Shown: positions 19,114 to 26,795 of the stretch, one piece after another
How positions within the stretch are numbered: position 1 is the first letter of the stretch
How the letters are laid out: each line of letters begins with the position of its first letter
Assembly: GCF_029714365.1 (NCBI RefSeq)
Contig: NZ_CP121660.1
Location: 62,001-126,000, forward strand
Length of the DNA: 64,000 bases
From: Sinorhizobium terangae
Lineage (GTDB): Bacteria > Pseudomonadota > Alphaproteobacteria > Rhizobiales > Rhizobiaceae
Reading direction: 5' to 3'
The notes under the pieces: model-generated
What the model saw: the letters and a program-made list of their open reading frames with translations, nothing else
Databases searched by the model: none
Told to the model about the DNA's origin: nothing
Translations under genes and position numbers: made by a program

Positions 19114-19216
19114 GAACGCTGCGCCCCCGCGCGCCTTGCCAGACGCGCGAAGGCGCCGTAGCACCTTGAATTGCTGCATGTTTCTGAAGGAACATAAGAG
19201 CTGGAGGAACCGCGCG

Positions 19217-20917
19217 ATGGGCGACGGGTTCAGCGACAGGATGTGCTCCGCCCCGCTCACCGAGGACCGCATGTGTTATGCCCCGGGCGTGAGCCCGCCA
19301 CCCTCGGAACTGGAGAGATTCAGGCAAGCGCTTCCAGAGGCAAGCAAGGTCCACAGAAACGAGCAGCTTCGCGCATTGCTTCCTTCGCCGCAAGTGATCG
19401 CGGCCGAACGGCGCAGCAACGAAGCGGACTTCAAGAAACTCCTGCTTGATGCCGGCCTCACCGAAAAGGAATTCGAGATCGTCGTCGTTTACGCGCGAGA
19501 GCAATTCTACAGCGGCGTCAAACTGTCCGAAGAGGTCCTCGAGGATCGCATCCGGGCGCTCCACCCGCCCCCGCCTCGTTTCCCGGGCACGGTCGACCCT
19601 CGCGGCTACAACGTGGGCGTGATGCCCCGCACGCAGATCGCGTTCGACTTCTTCCTGTCGGCCGCTCAGGAATGCTTGAAACCCCAGAACTTCCTCGAGT
19701 GCTTTGGCACGGCGCTGAGCCTCGCGCTCGATTTCATGCCGGTGATCGGGAACATCAAGGGCCTCATAGAGGCATATACGGGCCGGGACCTTATAACTGG
19801 CGACAAGATCCCTGACTGGGCGCGGTGCCTCAACGTGGCGCTGGCCGTATTGCCTGGAGCGGGCGCTGCGTGGAAGGCGATCCGCGCAGGCTTGAGGGCC
19901 GCCCAGCGCGGCAGCAAAGCTGCTGTCAAGGCAGTCCTCCCGATCGCCATGGTGGTGGCCGTCGCCAAGGCAACGCCCGCTGAATCGATGCAGATCATCA
20001 AGAATGTCGCCGGTCTCAACAGGACCGTGCTCCGGACCGCTGCAAAAGAGGCTGAGAAAGTGAGCGGGGGCGTCCTTTCCGCGAGCAAGGCGCAGGACGC
20101 GGCGGTTCGGGAACTGAGCCGTGTGCTCTCCGCCGAGCAGGTTGCGGATATCGAAAAAGCGATATCGCAGAAAGCGGCAAAGGCGCCGATAGCCGAGGCC
20201 CCGGCAGCGTCGAAGGCTGCGACAAGCCCGGCCCCGCCGACACCGAAGCCCCAGGTCCCGGGCATGCCAGGCGCCGTGCCCGGCGCGGGATCCGGCGGCA
20301 GCGGAGGAGCAGGACGGCGACCGAGGAAAAAAACGCCAGGAAAGACCGGTCCAAAGGCCCTGTCTGCGGCCGAGAGGACAAAGGCCTATAAGGACGTCGG
20401 GTTCGAGAGAAGGAATATGCCGCAAGGTGACCAATACAAACCCTGGGGGCGGTACCAGGTCGGGAAGACGGGAAAGAACTACGAGCAGGCCGCGAAGCTC
20501 AAGGATGGTCGCGAGGTCAGGATCGATGATCTCGAAATAAACAAGGCCGCGCCCGAAACTCTCGATCTGGTCGACTACAAGCACTCGAAAGAGGTCACCG
20601 AGATCGCCGACATACTGAAGAAATCGAAAGGTAAGTATGACGATGTTTTCTTCAAGGAACTTGAGAAGTCCGGGCACTACCAGGGCTTCGCCGGCAAGAT
20701 CGATCAATTCTTACGCCAGGCCCAACTGATCCTCGAGAATCCAAAAGCTTTGGGCCAGATTATCATCCGGTGCAGCGACAGCCGGACTGCTCACATTTAT
20801 CGACAAATAGTCGACAATCTATACGGCAACATCTTCACGAAGGTCGGCAGGAAGTGGGTCAAATCGGAAGGACTGGAAAAGATCATTGACGCGATCAAGA
20901 TCGAAGTTGTTCCTTGA
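19217..20917 (+). CDS. polymorphic toxin with PT-TG pretoxin motif and candidate REase-like C-terminus
   Basis: 566 residues; start at 19217 behind GGAGGAACC. Residues about 169-218 hold a PT-TG pretoxin motif (LDFMPVIGNIKGLIEAYTGR and DLITGDKIPDW). A Pro/Ala/Gly-rich linker (about 320-375) with a basic stretch separates it from the C-terminal toxin region (about 405-566). There VRIDDLEINKAAPETLDLVD is followed by YKH, which resembles the D...DxK core of PD-(D/E)xK nucleases, with a later Q-rich helix (FLRQAQLILE). Toxins of this design are exported effectors cleaving nucleic acid. No immunity gene is recognisable downstream. The nuclease call is by motif only. Confidence 0.75.
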   Translation: MGDGFSDRMCSAPLTEDRMCYAPGVSPPPSELERFRQALPEASKVHRNEQLRALLPSPQVIAAERRSNEADFKKLLLDAGLTEKEFEIVVVYAREQFYSGVKLSEEVLEDRIRALHPPPPRFPGTVDPRGYNVGVMPRTQIAFDFFLSAAQECLKPQNFLECFGTALSLALDFMPVIGNIKGLIEAYTGRDLITGDKIPDWARCLNVALAVLPGAGAAWKAIRAGLRAAQRGSKAAVKAVLPIAMVVAVAKATPAESMQIIKNVAGLNRTVLRTAAKEAEKVSGGVLSASKAQDAAVRELSRVLSAEQVADIEKAISQKAAKAPIAEAPAASKAATSPAPPTPKPQVPGMPGAVPGAGSGGSGGAGRRPRKKTPGKTGPKALSAAERTKAYKDVGFERRNMPQGDQYKPWGRYQVGKTGKNYEQAAKLKDGREVRIDDLEINKAAPETLDLVDYKHSKEVTEIADILKKSKGKYDDVFFKELEKSGHYQGFAGKIDQFLRQAQLILENPKALGQIIIRCSDSRTAHIYRQIVDNLYGNIFTKVGRKWVKSEGLEKIIDAIKIEVVP

Positions 20918-20921
20918 ACCA

Positions 20922-21044
20922 CTACAACTTTGGATTCACCGTCACGATCTCTTTCGAAGCCCGGAATCCGCGGATCGCCTCGGCTCGTCGACACGCCTCA
21001 TCCCAAAGCGCTTCGTCAATCTCGTCGGGCAATGGATCGTTCAT
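20922..21044 (-). pseudogene. N-terminal stub of a Mu/TniA-type transposase (candidate)
   Basis: A 40-codon frame from the ATG at 21044 reads MNDPLPDEIDEALWDEACRR and AEAIRGF, then runs out after a few residues. Proteins starting WDEACRRxxAI.. are DDE transposases with Mu-type integrase cores in rhizobia. Only the first about 28 residues remain. The direct repeats at 21078-21148 lie just upstream, as expected for an element end. Confidence 0.4.
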
Positions 21045-21077
21045 GCAGAAACACCGTCTATTTCGTCGACGGTTGAA

Positions 21078-21148
21078 TCTCACATTACGTGCCAAAATCA
21101 AAGGGACAATCTCAAATTAACTGCCAAGTCTCAAATTAAGTGCCAAGC
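21078..21148. repeat. three direct repeats, possible transposon end
   Basis: The motif CTCAMATTAMSTGCCAA occurs three times: CTCACATTACGTGCCAA (21079-21095), CTCAAATTAACTGCCAA (21111-21127) and CTCAAATTAAGTGCCAA (21130-21146). The last two are 19 bp apart. Short repeated transposase-binding sites of this kind mark the ends of Tn7/Tn5053-type elements. They sit beside the truncated transposase start. Confidence 0.55.
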
Positions 21149-21244
21149 TATCTTTGCCGAGCTCAACTATGGGGGTGAAACCTTGTCGGTGGACAAGGTG
21201 CGCTCTTTCAAGGGATGGCCGCGCAATTCTGGGCGCCGCCACGA

Positions 21245-21319
21245 TCAGAACACGAACATGTAGAGCAAGATGATGACGATCAGGGGGACACCCATCAGCC
21301 AGAGAATAATGCCTTTCAT
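21245..21319 (-). CDS. very small membrane protein
   Basis: A 24-residue frame starting MKGIILWLMGVPLIVIILLY, a single hydrophobic helix with a short tail. Very similar short proteins (MKGILLWLIGIP...) are common in rhizobial genomes. The frame is open upstream to 21580 but that extension lacks protein-like features. Function unknown. Confidence 0.45.
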   Translation of the reverse strand: MKGIILWLMGVPLIVIILLYMFVF

Positions 21320-21709
21320 TTTGCGAATCCGCTTCTGTTGCCAGGACGAGGTAACGCGCCGCGGCGAAAAGCGTTCCTTTGGTTCCTGCCGGTCGACTCC
21401 ATCGATCGGCCTCAGGAACATCCCGTTGATTTGTGGGTTGACGGCACTCTCCACTCGAGACTTCAACGCGATCGGGTCTCGACGCTCGTTATCAGTGACG
21501 AAACCGACGTCTGCGTTCTCGGCGCTACCCTCGGCGCAGTCGACCTCCGCTACCGGGTAATTCTCCGAAACATTTCTCACGGAGGCAGGTTAACACGCAG
21601 CTTTATTGCCGCTACCGCATTTCGTCGGTACGCTAATAACAGAGGCTGAACGAGAGGATTGTCTCCATCCTCGAATTGCGGTCGGCTGTCGCCGATTGTA
21701 GTTATTGGG
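21320..21709. other. no further gene recognised
   Basis: Only the low-confidence upstream extension of the 21245 frame is open here. No repeats or hairpins noted. Confidence 0.35.
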
Positions 21710-21916
21710 CTAAAAGAGCTTGGCCATGGCGCGCAGGCCGGCCAGATCCCTGACGCCGTTGTGATAGAGTTCGACCAGTCGTGCAGCGAGTTCCTTTGCT
21801 TCTTCACTCTCAATCGGCAGGTTTCGTTCTTGGACGGAAATCTCCAGGGCATCCCTGAGCATCTCGAATTCACCCGGCAAGATAAGATGAGATCCGTCGC
21901 CGATGCATGCGCCCAT
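21710..21916 (-). CDS. small helical hypothetical protein, paralogue of the 9650 gene
   Basis: 68 residues. LPGEFEMLRDALEISVQERN is followed by EEAKELAARLVELYHNGVRD, matching the small protein encoded at 9650-9838. AGGAGG lies 7 nt before the ATG at 21916, which decides the start against a longer open frame. Function unknown. Confidence 0.6.
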   Translation of the reverse strand: MGACIGDGSHLILPGEFEMLRDALEISVQERNLPIESEEAKELAARLVELYHNGVRDLAGLRAMAKLF

Positions 21917-22241
21917 GACATTGCCTCCTGACATAGCGCTATCCCCTAAAGTGAGCAACGCTCGCCAATGGATGGCTGGCATTGCAATCAACCGGCTCAA
22001 TAATAGAGGCAGCGCGCGAACCGGCATCGCATAGCACCTTTTCCAACCAGCGATCTGCTGGATGGTTCCTGCTATCGAGGCCGAGTTATTGGCCCGATGC
22101 AGGAAGATCGAATTCTGCAATTGCCGGAACAACTGCTTGCGCGGCATTCTCCGCTGATCCTACTCGGCATCGCCGGCGTGGTGCGTTGAGGGGCCGGCGC
22201 AGCTCACAACGGAACGGCCCGCCTACGAAGAGCGCGGGTTT
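21917..22241. other. no gene recognised
   Basis: About 325 bases between the small protein and the AI-2E transporter remnant. No coding or structural signal stood out. Confidence 0.35.
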
Positions 22242-22740
22242 TCACTTTTGTCTGTTGCTTTTGTCCGCGGTCGATTGTTCGCCCGGAAATACCGACCACG
22301 CCGCCAGGAACAGCGCGGCGATCACCGGGCCGACGACAAAGCCGTTCGGACCGAACGTGGCGATACCTCCAAGCGTCGAGATCAGCACCAGGTAGTCGGG
22401 GATCCTGGTCTCCTTGTCGATGAGGGTCGGCCGCAGCAGATTGTCCACGAGCCCGATCACCAGCATTCCGTAGACGAGCAGCACGACGCCCTGCCATGCC
22501 GCCCCTGAGGCCAGCAGGTAGATCGCAATCGGTCCCCACACAAGACTGGTCCCCACCACCGGCAGAAGTGCGAAAATGACCATCACCGTGCCCCAAGCAC
22601 GGGGCTCTGATACCAAGCATCCAAAGGATCAGGGCACCAAGCGTCCCCTGCACGAGCGCCACGACGATGCTGCCTTTGACGATGGCGTTGATTGTGAGCG
22701 CGAAGCGGCTGAACAGCGCTCGGCGGAGAGGGCTTAAAGA
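22242..22740 (-). pseudogene. AI-2E family transporter, C-terminal remnant
   Basis: INAIVKGSIVVALVQGTLGA and LILWMLGI are readable first. A one-base frameshift near 22610 follows, then VMVIFALLPVVGTSLVWGP and VIGLVDNLLRPTLI, the conserved C-terminal half of PerM/YdiK-type membrane proteins. The N-terminal half is missing at the junction near 22740 with the IS110 remnant region. Confidence 0.75.
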
Positions 22741-22929
22741 GCAAACAGGATGGATGTTTTCGGCGCGATCATTTCCATCTTCGGCCTGTTCTGGCTATCC
22801 CGAATGCCCTTGGCTGAGCGCCTGCTGGGCCAACCGAAGACACCCAGCGACGCACTCCTACACGCGCGAAGACGGTTCCTTGAATGGCTGGCGGAACTGC
22901 CTGGCTGGCCCGGAGGCGCTCTCATCGTG

Positions 22930-23560
22930 GTCGGCGGTCTTATGATCCGCGGCCACCTGACGGAATATGGCTGGGTCGCGCCCAAGGGACCGTCCTATGT
23001 GGCGATGCTTGCCCCTGCTCGAAGAGGAGGAGATGGCCTCCTCGTTGCCGCCGGCAGCCCTTGCGATGTTCAGGGTGATGCTGGACCTCCTGGCCGAACT
23101 GGACGGCAGGATCACCGACCTTGACCGCGAGATCGCGCGGCGCGCCCGCGAGGATGCGGTGTCGCGGCGGTTGATGACGGTTCCGGGCGTCGGGCCGATC
23201 ACCGCAACCGCAATCGCCGCGCTCGCTCCGCCGGCCGAGACCTTCGCAAAGGGGCGCGACTTCGCCGCCTGGCTCGGGCTTGCCCCGCTGCAGAAGTCGA
23301 CGGGCGGCAAGCAGAAGCTCGGCGCGATCTCAAAAATGGGCGAGCGCACGCTCAGGCATCTGCTCATCATCGGCAGCATGGCGGTGATAAAGCAGGCAGC
23401 AAGGCGCGGCGCACCGAAGGGCTCATGGCTGGAACAGATGTTGGCGCGCAAACCGCGGATGCTGATGGCGGTCGCGCTCGCCAACAAGATGGCACGGATC
23501 GTATGGGCGCTGCTCATGAAGCAGGAGAGTTACCGAGCTCCGGCCGCGGTCACGGCGTAA
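22930..23560 (+). pseudogene. IS110-family transposase, 5' truncated and frameshifted
   Basis: The sequence joins at MIRGHLTEYGWVAPKGPSY. It shifts frame near 23015 and continues with the transposase C-terminal domain: TVPGVGPITATAIAALAPP, FAAWLGLAPLQKSTGGKQKL and ISKMGERTLR, which include the catalytic-serine region of IS110 enzymes. The RuvC-like DEDD N-terminal half is absent. The open frame before it (22750-22929) encodes unrelated hydrophobic sequence. Confidence 0.8.
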
Positions 23561-23868
23561 GCCGGGCCGGCCAGGGGCCGTCGGAGACGTGGTCGGTCGA
23601 AGGAGGGTATGGCACAGCAGTCGGCGAGACGGGGCCGGAAGAACCAGGGCTCACCACCGTGCCAGCGAGCACGCTCAGGGTGATATGGTTCCGGTCCGCG
23701 CACTCCCATGCGGGCCCGCAGCCTTTGCGCTGCATGAAGAGGCCGGACAGATGGCAGCATCCGACAACGTGCCAACCGCCGAAAAACCGCTTGCGTCTTA
23801 GGGGGCGTCCACAGATGGTGAGCGGTCGCTCGGCCACATGGCTGCGGCGGCTGCGATGCGCCGATACT
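23561..23868 (+). other. non-coding tail, likely right end of the IS110 remnant
   Basis: About 300 bases after the IS110 transposase stop and before the IS1182 left repeat. IS110-family elements carry a non-coding end of this size that can encode the bridge RNA. No inverted repeats mark its limit. No protein-coding gene seen. Confidence 0.4.
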
Positions 23869-25444
23869 GTTGAAAAACTCGTCATTGCAGGCACTTGGGA
23901 CGCGTGATTCAATCGTCTGAGTGATTTGGCAGGGGATCAGGCGAATGATGGGATTTCAGGCGGCTCCGGCGCAGCTCTTTTACGATTTCAGTCTCGAAGA
24001 GCACGTGCCTGCCGACCATCTCCTACGCCGGATCGACAGCCACCTGCACCTCGATGGCGTTCGCGCGCAGTTGAAGCCCTACTACAGCAGCACGGGCCGC
24101 CCGTCGATCGATCCGGAACTGATGATGCGCATGCTGATCATTGGCTACAGCATGGGCATCCGGTCGGAGCGCCGGCTGTGCGAGGAGGTTCATCTCAATC
24201 TCGCCTATCGTTTGTTTTGCCGGCTTGGACTGGACGGCAAGGTGCCGGATCATTCGAGCTTCTCGAAGAACCGCCATGGACGTTTCCGGCAAAGCGATAT
24301 CCTTCGGCATCTGTTCGAGACGGTGGTTGAGCGCTGCCTGGTGCAGGGACTTGTCGGTGCTGAAGGCTTTGCCGTCGACGCCAGCTTGATCGCCGCGGAT
24401 GCCAACAAACAGCGCTCGGTATCGGGCGCAGAATGGAGCGCGCAAGAGGCGAAGGAGAATGCAGGCCGCTCCGTTCAGGAATATTTGGCGGTGCTTGATG
24501 ACGCTGCTTTTGGTGCGGCTTCGCCGGTAACGCCGAAGTTTGTTTCCCCGTCAGACCCGGCAGCCCAGTGGACGGGTGCCCATAAAGGCCATGCCTTCTT
24601 CGCCTACGCCACCAACTATCTGATCGACACCGACCATGGCGTCATTCTTGACGTGGAAGCGACCCGTGCCATTCGACAGGCTGAAGTTGGCGCTTCACGC
24701 ACCATGATCGACAGAACAGAGAACCGCTTTGGTCTGAAGCCGGGCTATCTGGTCGCCGACAGTGCCTACGGCTCCGCTGACAATCTGGCCTGGCTTGTGA
24801 AGGAAAAGGAGATCGCTCCGCACATTCCTGTGTTCGACAAGTCCAACCGGACAGACGGGACTTTCTCGCGTGCCGACTTCAATTGGGATGGCGAGGGAGA
24901 TCGCTACATCTGCCCGGCGGGCAAGGAACTGGTTCAGTTCCGCCGCACCTACGCGACGCCCCGATCGGGCATCACCAGTGAAGGCACCCGGCTTTATCGG
25001 GCCAGCAAGAAGGACTGTGATGTGTGCGACCTGAAGCAGCGCTGCTGCCCGAATGCAGTTGCTCGCAAAGTCCCGCGTGATCTCAATGAGGATGCCCGTG
25101 ACGTCGCCAGAGCCATTGCCAGCACGCCCGATTACGAGCGTTCACGGCATCGTCGCAAGAAGGTCGAGATGCTCTTCGCTCACCTCAAGCGCATCCTGCG
25201 GATGGCCAGGTTGAGACTGCGCGGTCCATGTGGTGCACGCGATGAATTCCTGCTCGCAGCAACGGCACAAAACCTCAGAAGGCTGGCAAAGCTTAGGCCT
25301 TCACGCCTCCCATCCTCCGCCATGGCCGCATAATGGCCGGTTGCCTGGAGCCGTCCCACCGCATCAGAACGGGAGACACCTTGCCGACCCTTTGAAAAAC
25401 CGCGTGCAGAGCGTCGCGGATGCCCAAACTGCGAGTTTTTCAAC
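23869..25444 (+). mobile_element. IS1182-family insertion sequence
   Basis: Terminal inverted repeats GTTGAAAAACTCG (23869-23881) and CGAGTTTTTCAAC (25432-25444) bracket a single intact transposase gene. Total length about 1.58 kb is normal for the family. A target duplication could not be read with confidence. Confidence 0.85.
23945..25333 (+). CDS. IS1182-family transposase
   Basis: 462 residues, full length. The N-terminal helical domain starts MMGFQAAPAQLFYDFSLEEH and contains RPSIDPELMMRMLIIGY. DDE-type features follow: GFAVDASLIAADAN (first Asp), YLVADSAYGSADNLAWLV (second Asp) and RRKKVEMLFAHLKRILRM (the catalytic Glu in the YREK-like helix). A Cys cluster CDVCDLKQRCC is typical of the group. 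GGGG and AGGCGA precede the ATG. It appears functional. Confidence 0.9.
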   Translation: MMGFQAAPAQLFYDFSLEEHVPADHLLRRIDSHLHLDGVRAQLKPYYSSTGRPSIDPELMMRMLIIGYSMGIRSERRLCEEVHLNLAYRLFCRLGLDGKVPDHSSFSKNRHGRFRQSDILRHLFETVVERCLVQGLVGAEGFAVDASLIAADANKQRSVSGAEWSAQEAKENAGRSVQEYLAVLDDAAFGAASPVTPKFVSPSDPAAQWTGAHKGHAFFAYATNYLIDTDHGVILDVEATRAIRQAEVGASRTMIDRTENRFGLKPGYLVADSAYGSADNLAWLVKEKEIAPHIPVFDKSNRTDGTFSRADFNWDGEGDRYICPAGKELVQFRRTYATPRSGITSEGTRLYRASKKDCDVCDLKQRCCPNAVARKVPRDLNEDARDVARAIASTPDYERSRHRRKKVEMLFAHLKRILRMARLRLRGPCGARDEFLLAATAQNLRRLAKLRPSRLPSSAMAA

Positions 25445-25721
25445 GATATCGGGCGCACAGCCGACGTTCGTAAAGCGTGGCGGGAACGACTGGACCGGGC
25501 TCAAACGAGCCATTCCGGGTCCTCGTCGGCTACGTCCGCAAGGGGCTCAATCGAGCATTTATTGCCCCGGACGCCAATGACAGCCGGGTCGAGGGCGGCC
25601 GTTGATCCGACAGACGCTCATGCACGAATTTTAGAGTCGGTCAGCGTTAAGCTGAATCGAAACAGGATTCCCTTTTTGTTGGGATTGTGATTCAAGATCA
25701 TTGCTGGTGAGGAGGCCAGCA

Positions 25722-26150
25722 ATGATGGCGCGACCTCTTTCTTTTGATTTACGCCAGCGCGTCGCCGCCGCTTTGGCCGGAGGCATGACCGTGCGGGCGG
25801 CCGCCTTGCGCTTTGGGATATCGGCGGCGACGGCGGTGCGGATCGGCCAGCTCGACCGGTCCGGCCGCGGTTTGGCGCCGGCCAAGATGGGGGGCCATGT
25901 CAAACCCATGCTGCGGGGCGCGGCGGCCGATGAGGTTCACCGCCGACTGGCGGCCAAAACCGATTGGACGGTGCGGGCGCTTGCCGCCGATCTGAAGGCG
26001 GCCGGGATCGATGTCTCGCATGACACCGTTTGGCGGTTCCTGCGCCGCGAAGGCAAGACATTTAAAAAAAACGCTGATCGCCAGCGAGCAGGACAGGCCG
26101 AAGGTGGCGCGCTTCCGAAGCCGCTGGAAGACCCATCAACATCGACTTGA
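25722..26150 (+). CDS. IS630 transposase, N-terminal frame
   Basis: MMARPLSFDLRQRVAAALAG followed by a helix-turn-helix (GMTVRAAALRFGISAATAVR) and a second DNA-binding region (DWTVRALAADLKAAGIDVSH) that ends at the A8 run (26064-26071). After the run this frame gives no family resemblance, so the functional product needs a shift into the next frame. Confidence 0.8.
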   Translation: MMARPLSFDLRQRVAAALAGGMTVRAAALRFGISAATAVRIGQLDRSGRGLAPAKMGGHVKPMLRGAAADEVHRRLAAKTDWTVRALAADLKAAGIDVSHDTVWRFLRREGKTFKKNADRQRAGQAEGGALPKPLEDPSTST

Positions 26151-26670
26151 TCCGCGCCGCCTGGTGTTCGTTGACGAAACCTGGGTCAAAACCAACATGA
26201 CGCGCAGCCGCGGCTGGTGTCAGCGCGGCCAGCCGCTGATCGCCAGAATACCGCATGGCCATTGGAAGACGCTGACCTTCCTCGCCGGGCTGCGTCACGA
26301 CCGCATCGTCGCACCCTTCGTGCTCGACGGCCCGATCAACGGCATTGCCTTCACCGCCTGGGTCGAGCAATGCCTGGCGCCAACCCTCAACCCCGGGGAT
26401 ATCGTCATCCTCGACAATCTCGGCAGCCACAAGGGCAAGCCGGCGCGCAGCGCCATCCGCGACGCCGGCGCCCATCTGTTCTTCCTGCCGCCCTACAGCC
26501 CCGACCTCAATCCGATCGAGATGATGTTCGCCAAACTCAAGACCCTGCTGCGCAAGGCCGACGAGCGTAGCGTCGAGGCGACATGGCGGCGCGTCGGCGA
26601 AGTTCTCAAGGCGTTCAGCCCGCACGAATGCGCCGCCTATTTCAGGCATGCAGGATACGTTTCAACGTAG
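26011..26670 (+). CDS. IS630 transposase, catalytic frame
   Basis: From the A8 run onward this frame has VFVDETWVKTNMTRSRGW (first catalytic Asp), DIVILDNLGSHKGK (second Asp) and FLPPYSPDLNPIEMMFAKLK (catalytic Glu), the DDE triad of IS630. It is in the +1 frame relative to the upstream frame. Expression would need +1 frameshifting or transcript slippage on the eight adenines. Otherwise one extra A has inactivated the element. Confidence 0.82.
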   Translation: MSRMTPFGGSCAAKARHLKKTLIASEQDRPKVARFRSRWKTHQHRLDPRRLVFVDETWVKTNMTRSRGWCQRGQPLIARIPHGHWKTLTFLAGLRHDRIVAPFVLDGPINGIAFTAWVEQCLAPTLNPGDIVILDNLGSHKGKPARSAIRDAGAHLFFLPPYSPDLNPIEMMFAKLKTLLRKADERSVEATWRRVGEVLKAFSPHECAAYFRHAGYVST

Positions 26671-26795
26671 GTCTGACAGACTCTAGGTTCGTTGACGAGC
26701 GATGTTCCCGTTCTGTGCTTCGAAGATCGCATATGTATCGTCGGGAACGTCGCGGCTGCGCTTTGACGTATGCGAGCTTGGTCCGAATTCATCGT

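Larger units (their letters stand above)
25632..26685 (+). mobile_element. IS630-family insertion sequence
   Basis: Near-perfect inverted repeats TAGAGTCGGTCAG (25632-25644) and CTGACAGACTCTA (26673-26685) end in TA on both sides, as expected for IS630/Tc1-type insertion at TA. Two overlapping frames encode the transposase. Confidence 0.88.

Noticed and set aside
18082..20707. Long minus-strand open frames of 396 and 581 codons opposite the toxin genes
   Set aside because: They are antisense shadows of the 15604 and 19217 genes, with Arg/Ala/His-rich unnatural composition and no domain features.
22750..22929. Hydrophobic frame before the IS110 remnant as a separate gene
   Set aside because: It runs directly into transposase sequence at MIRGHLTEYG, has no clear ribosome site and matches no family I know.
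23868..25448. Target-site duplication of the IS1182 element
   Set aside because: Flanking bases (ATACT and GATAT) do not form a convincing direct repeat.
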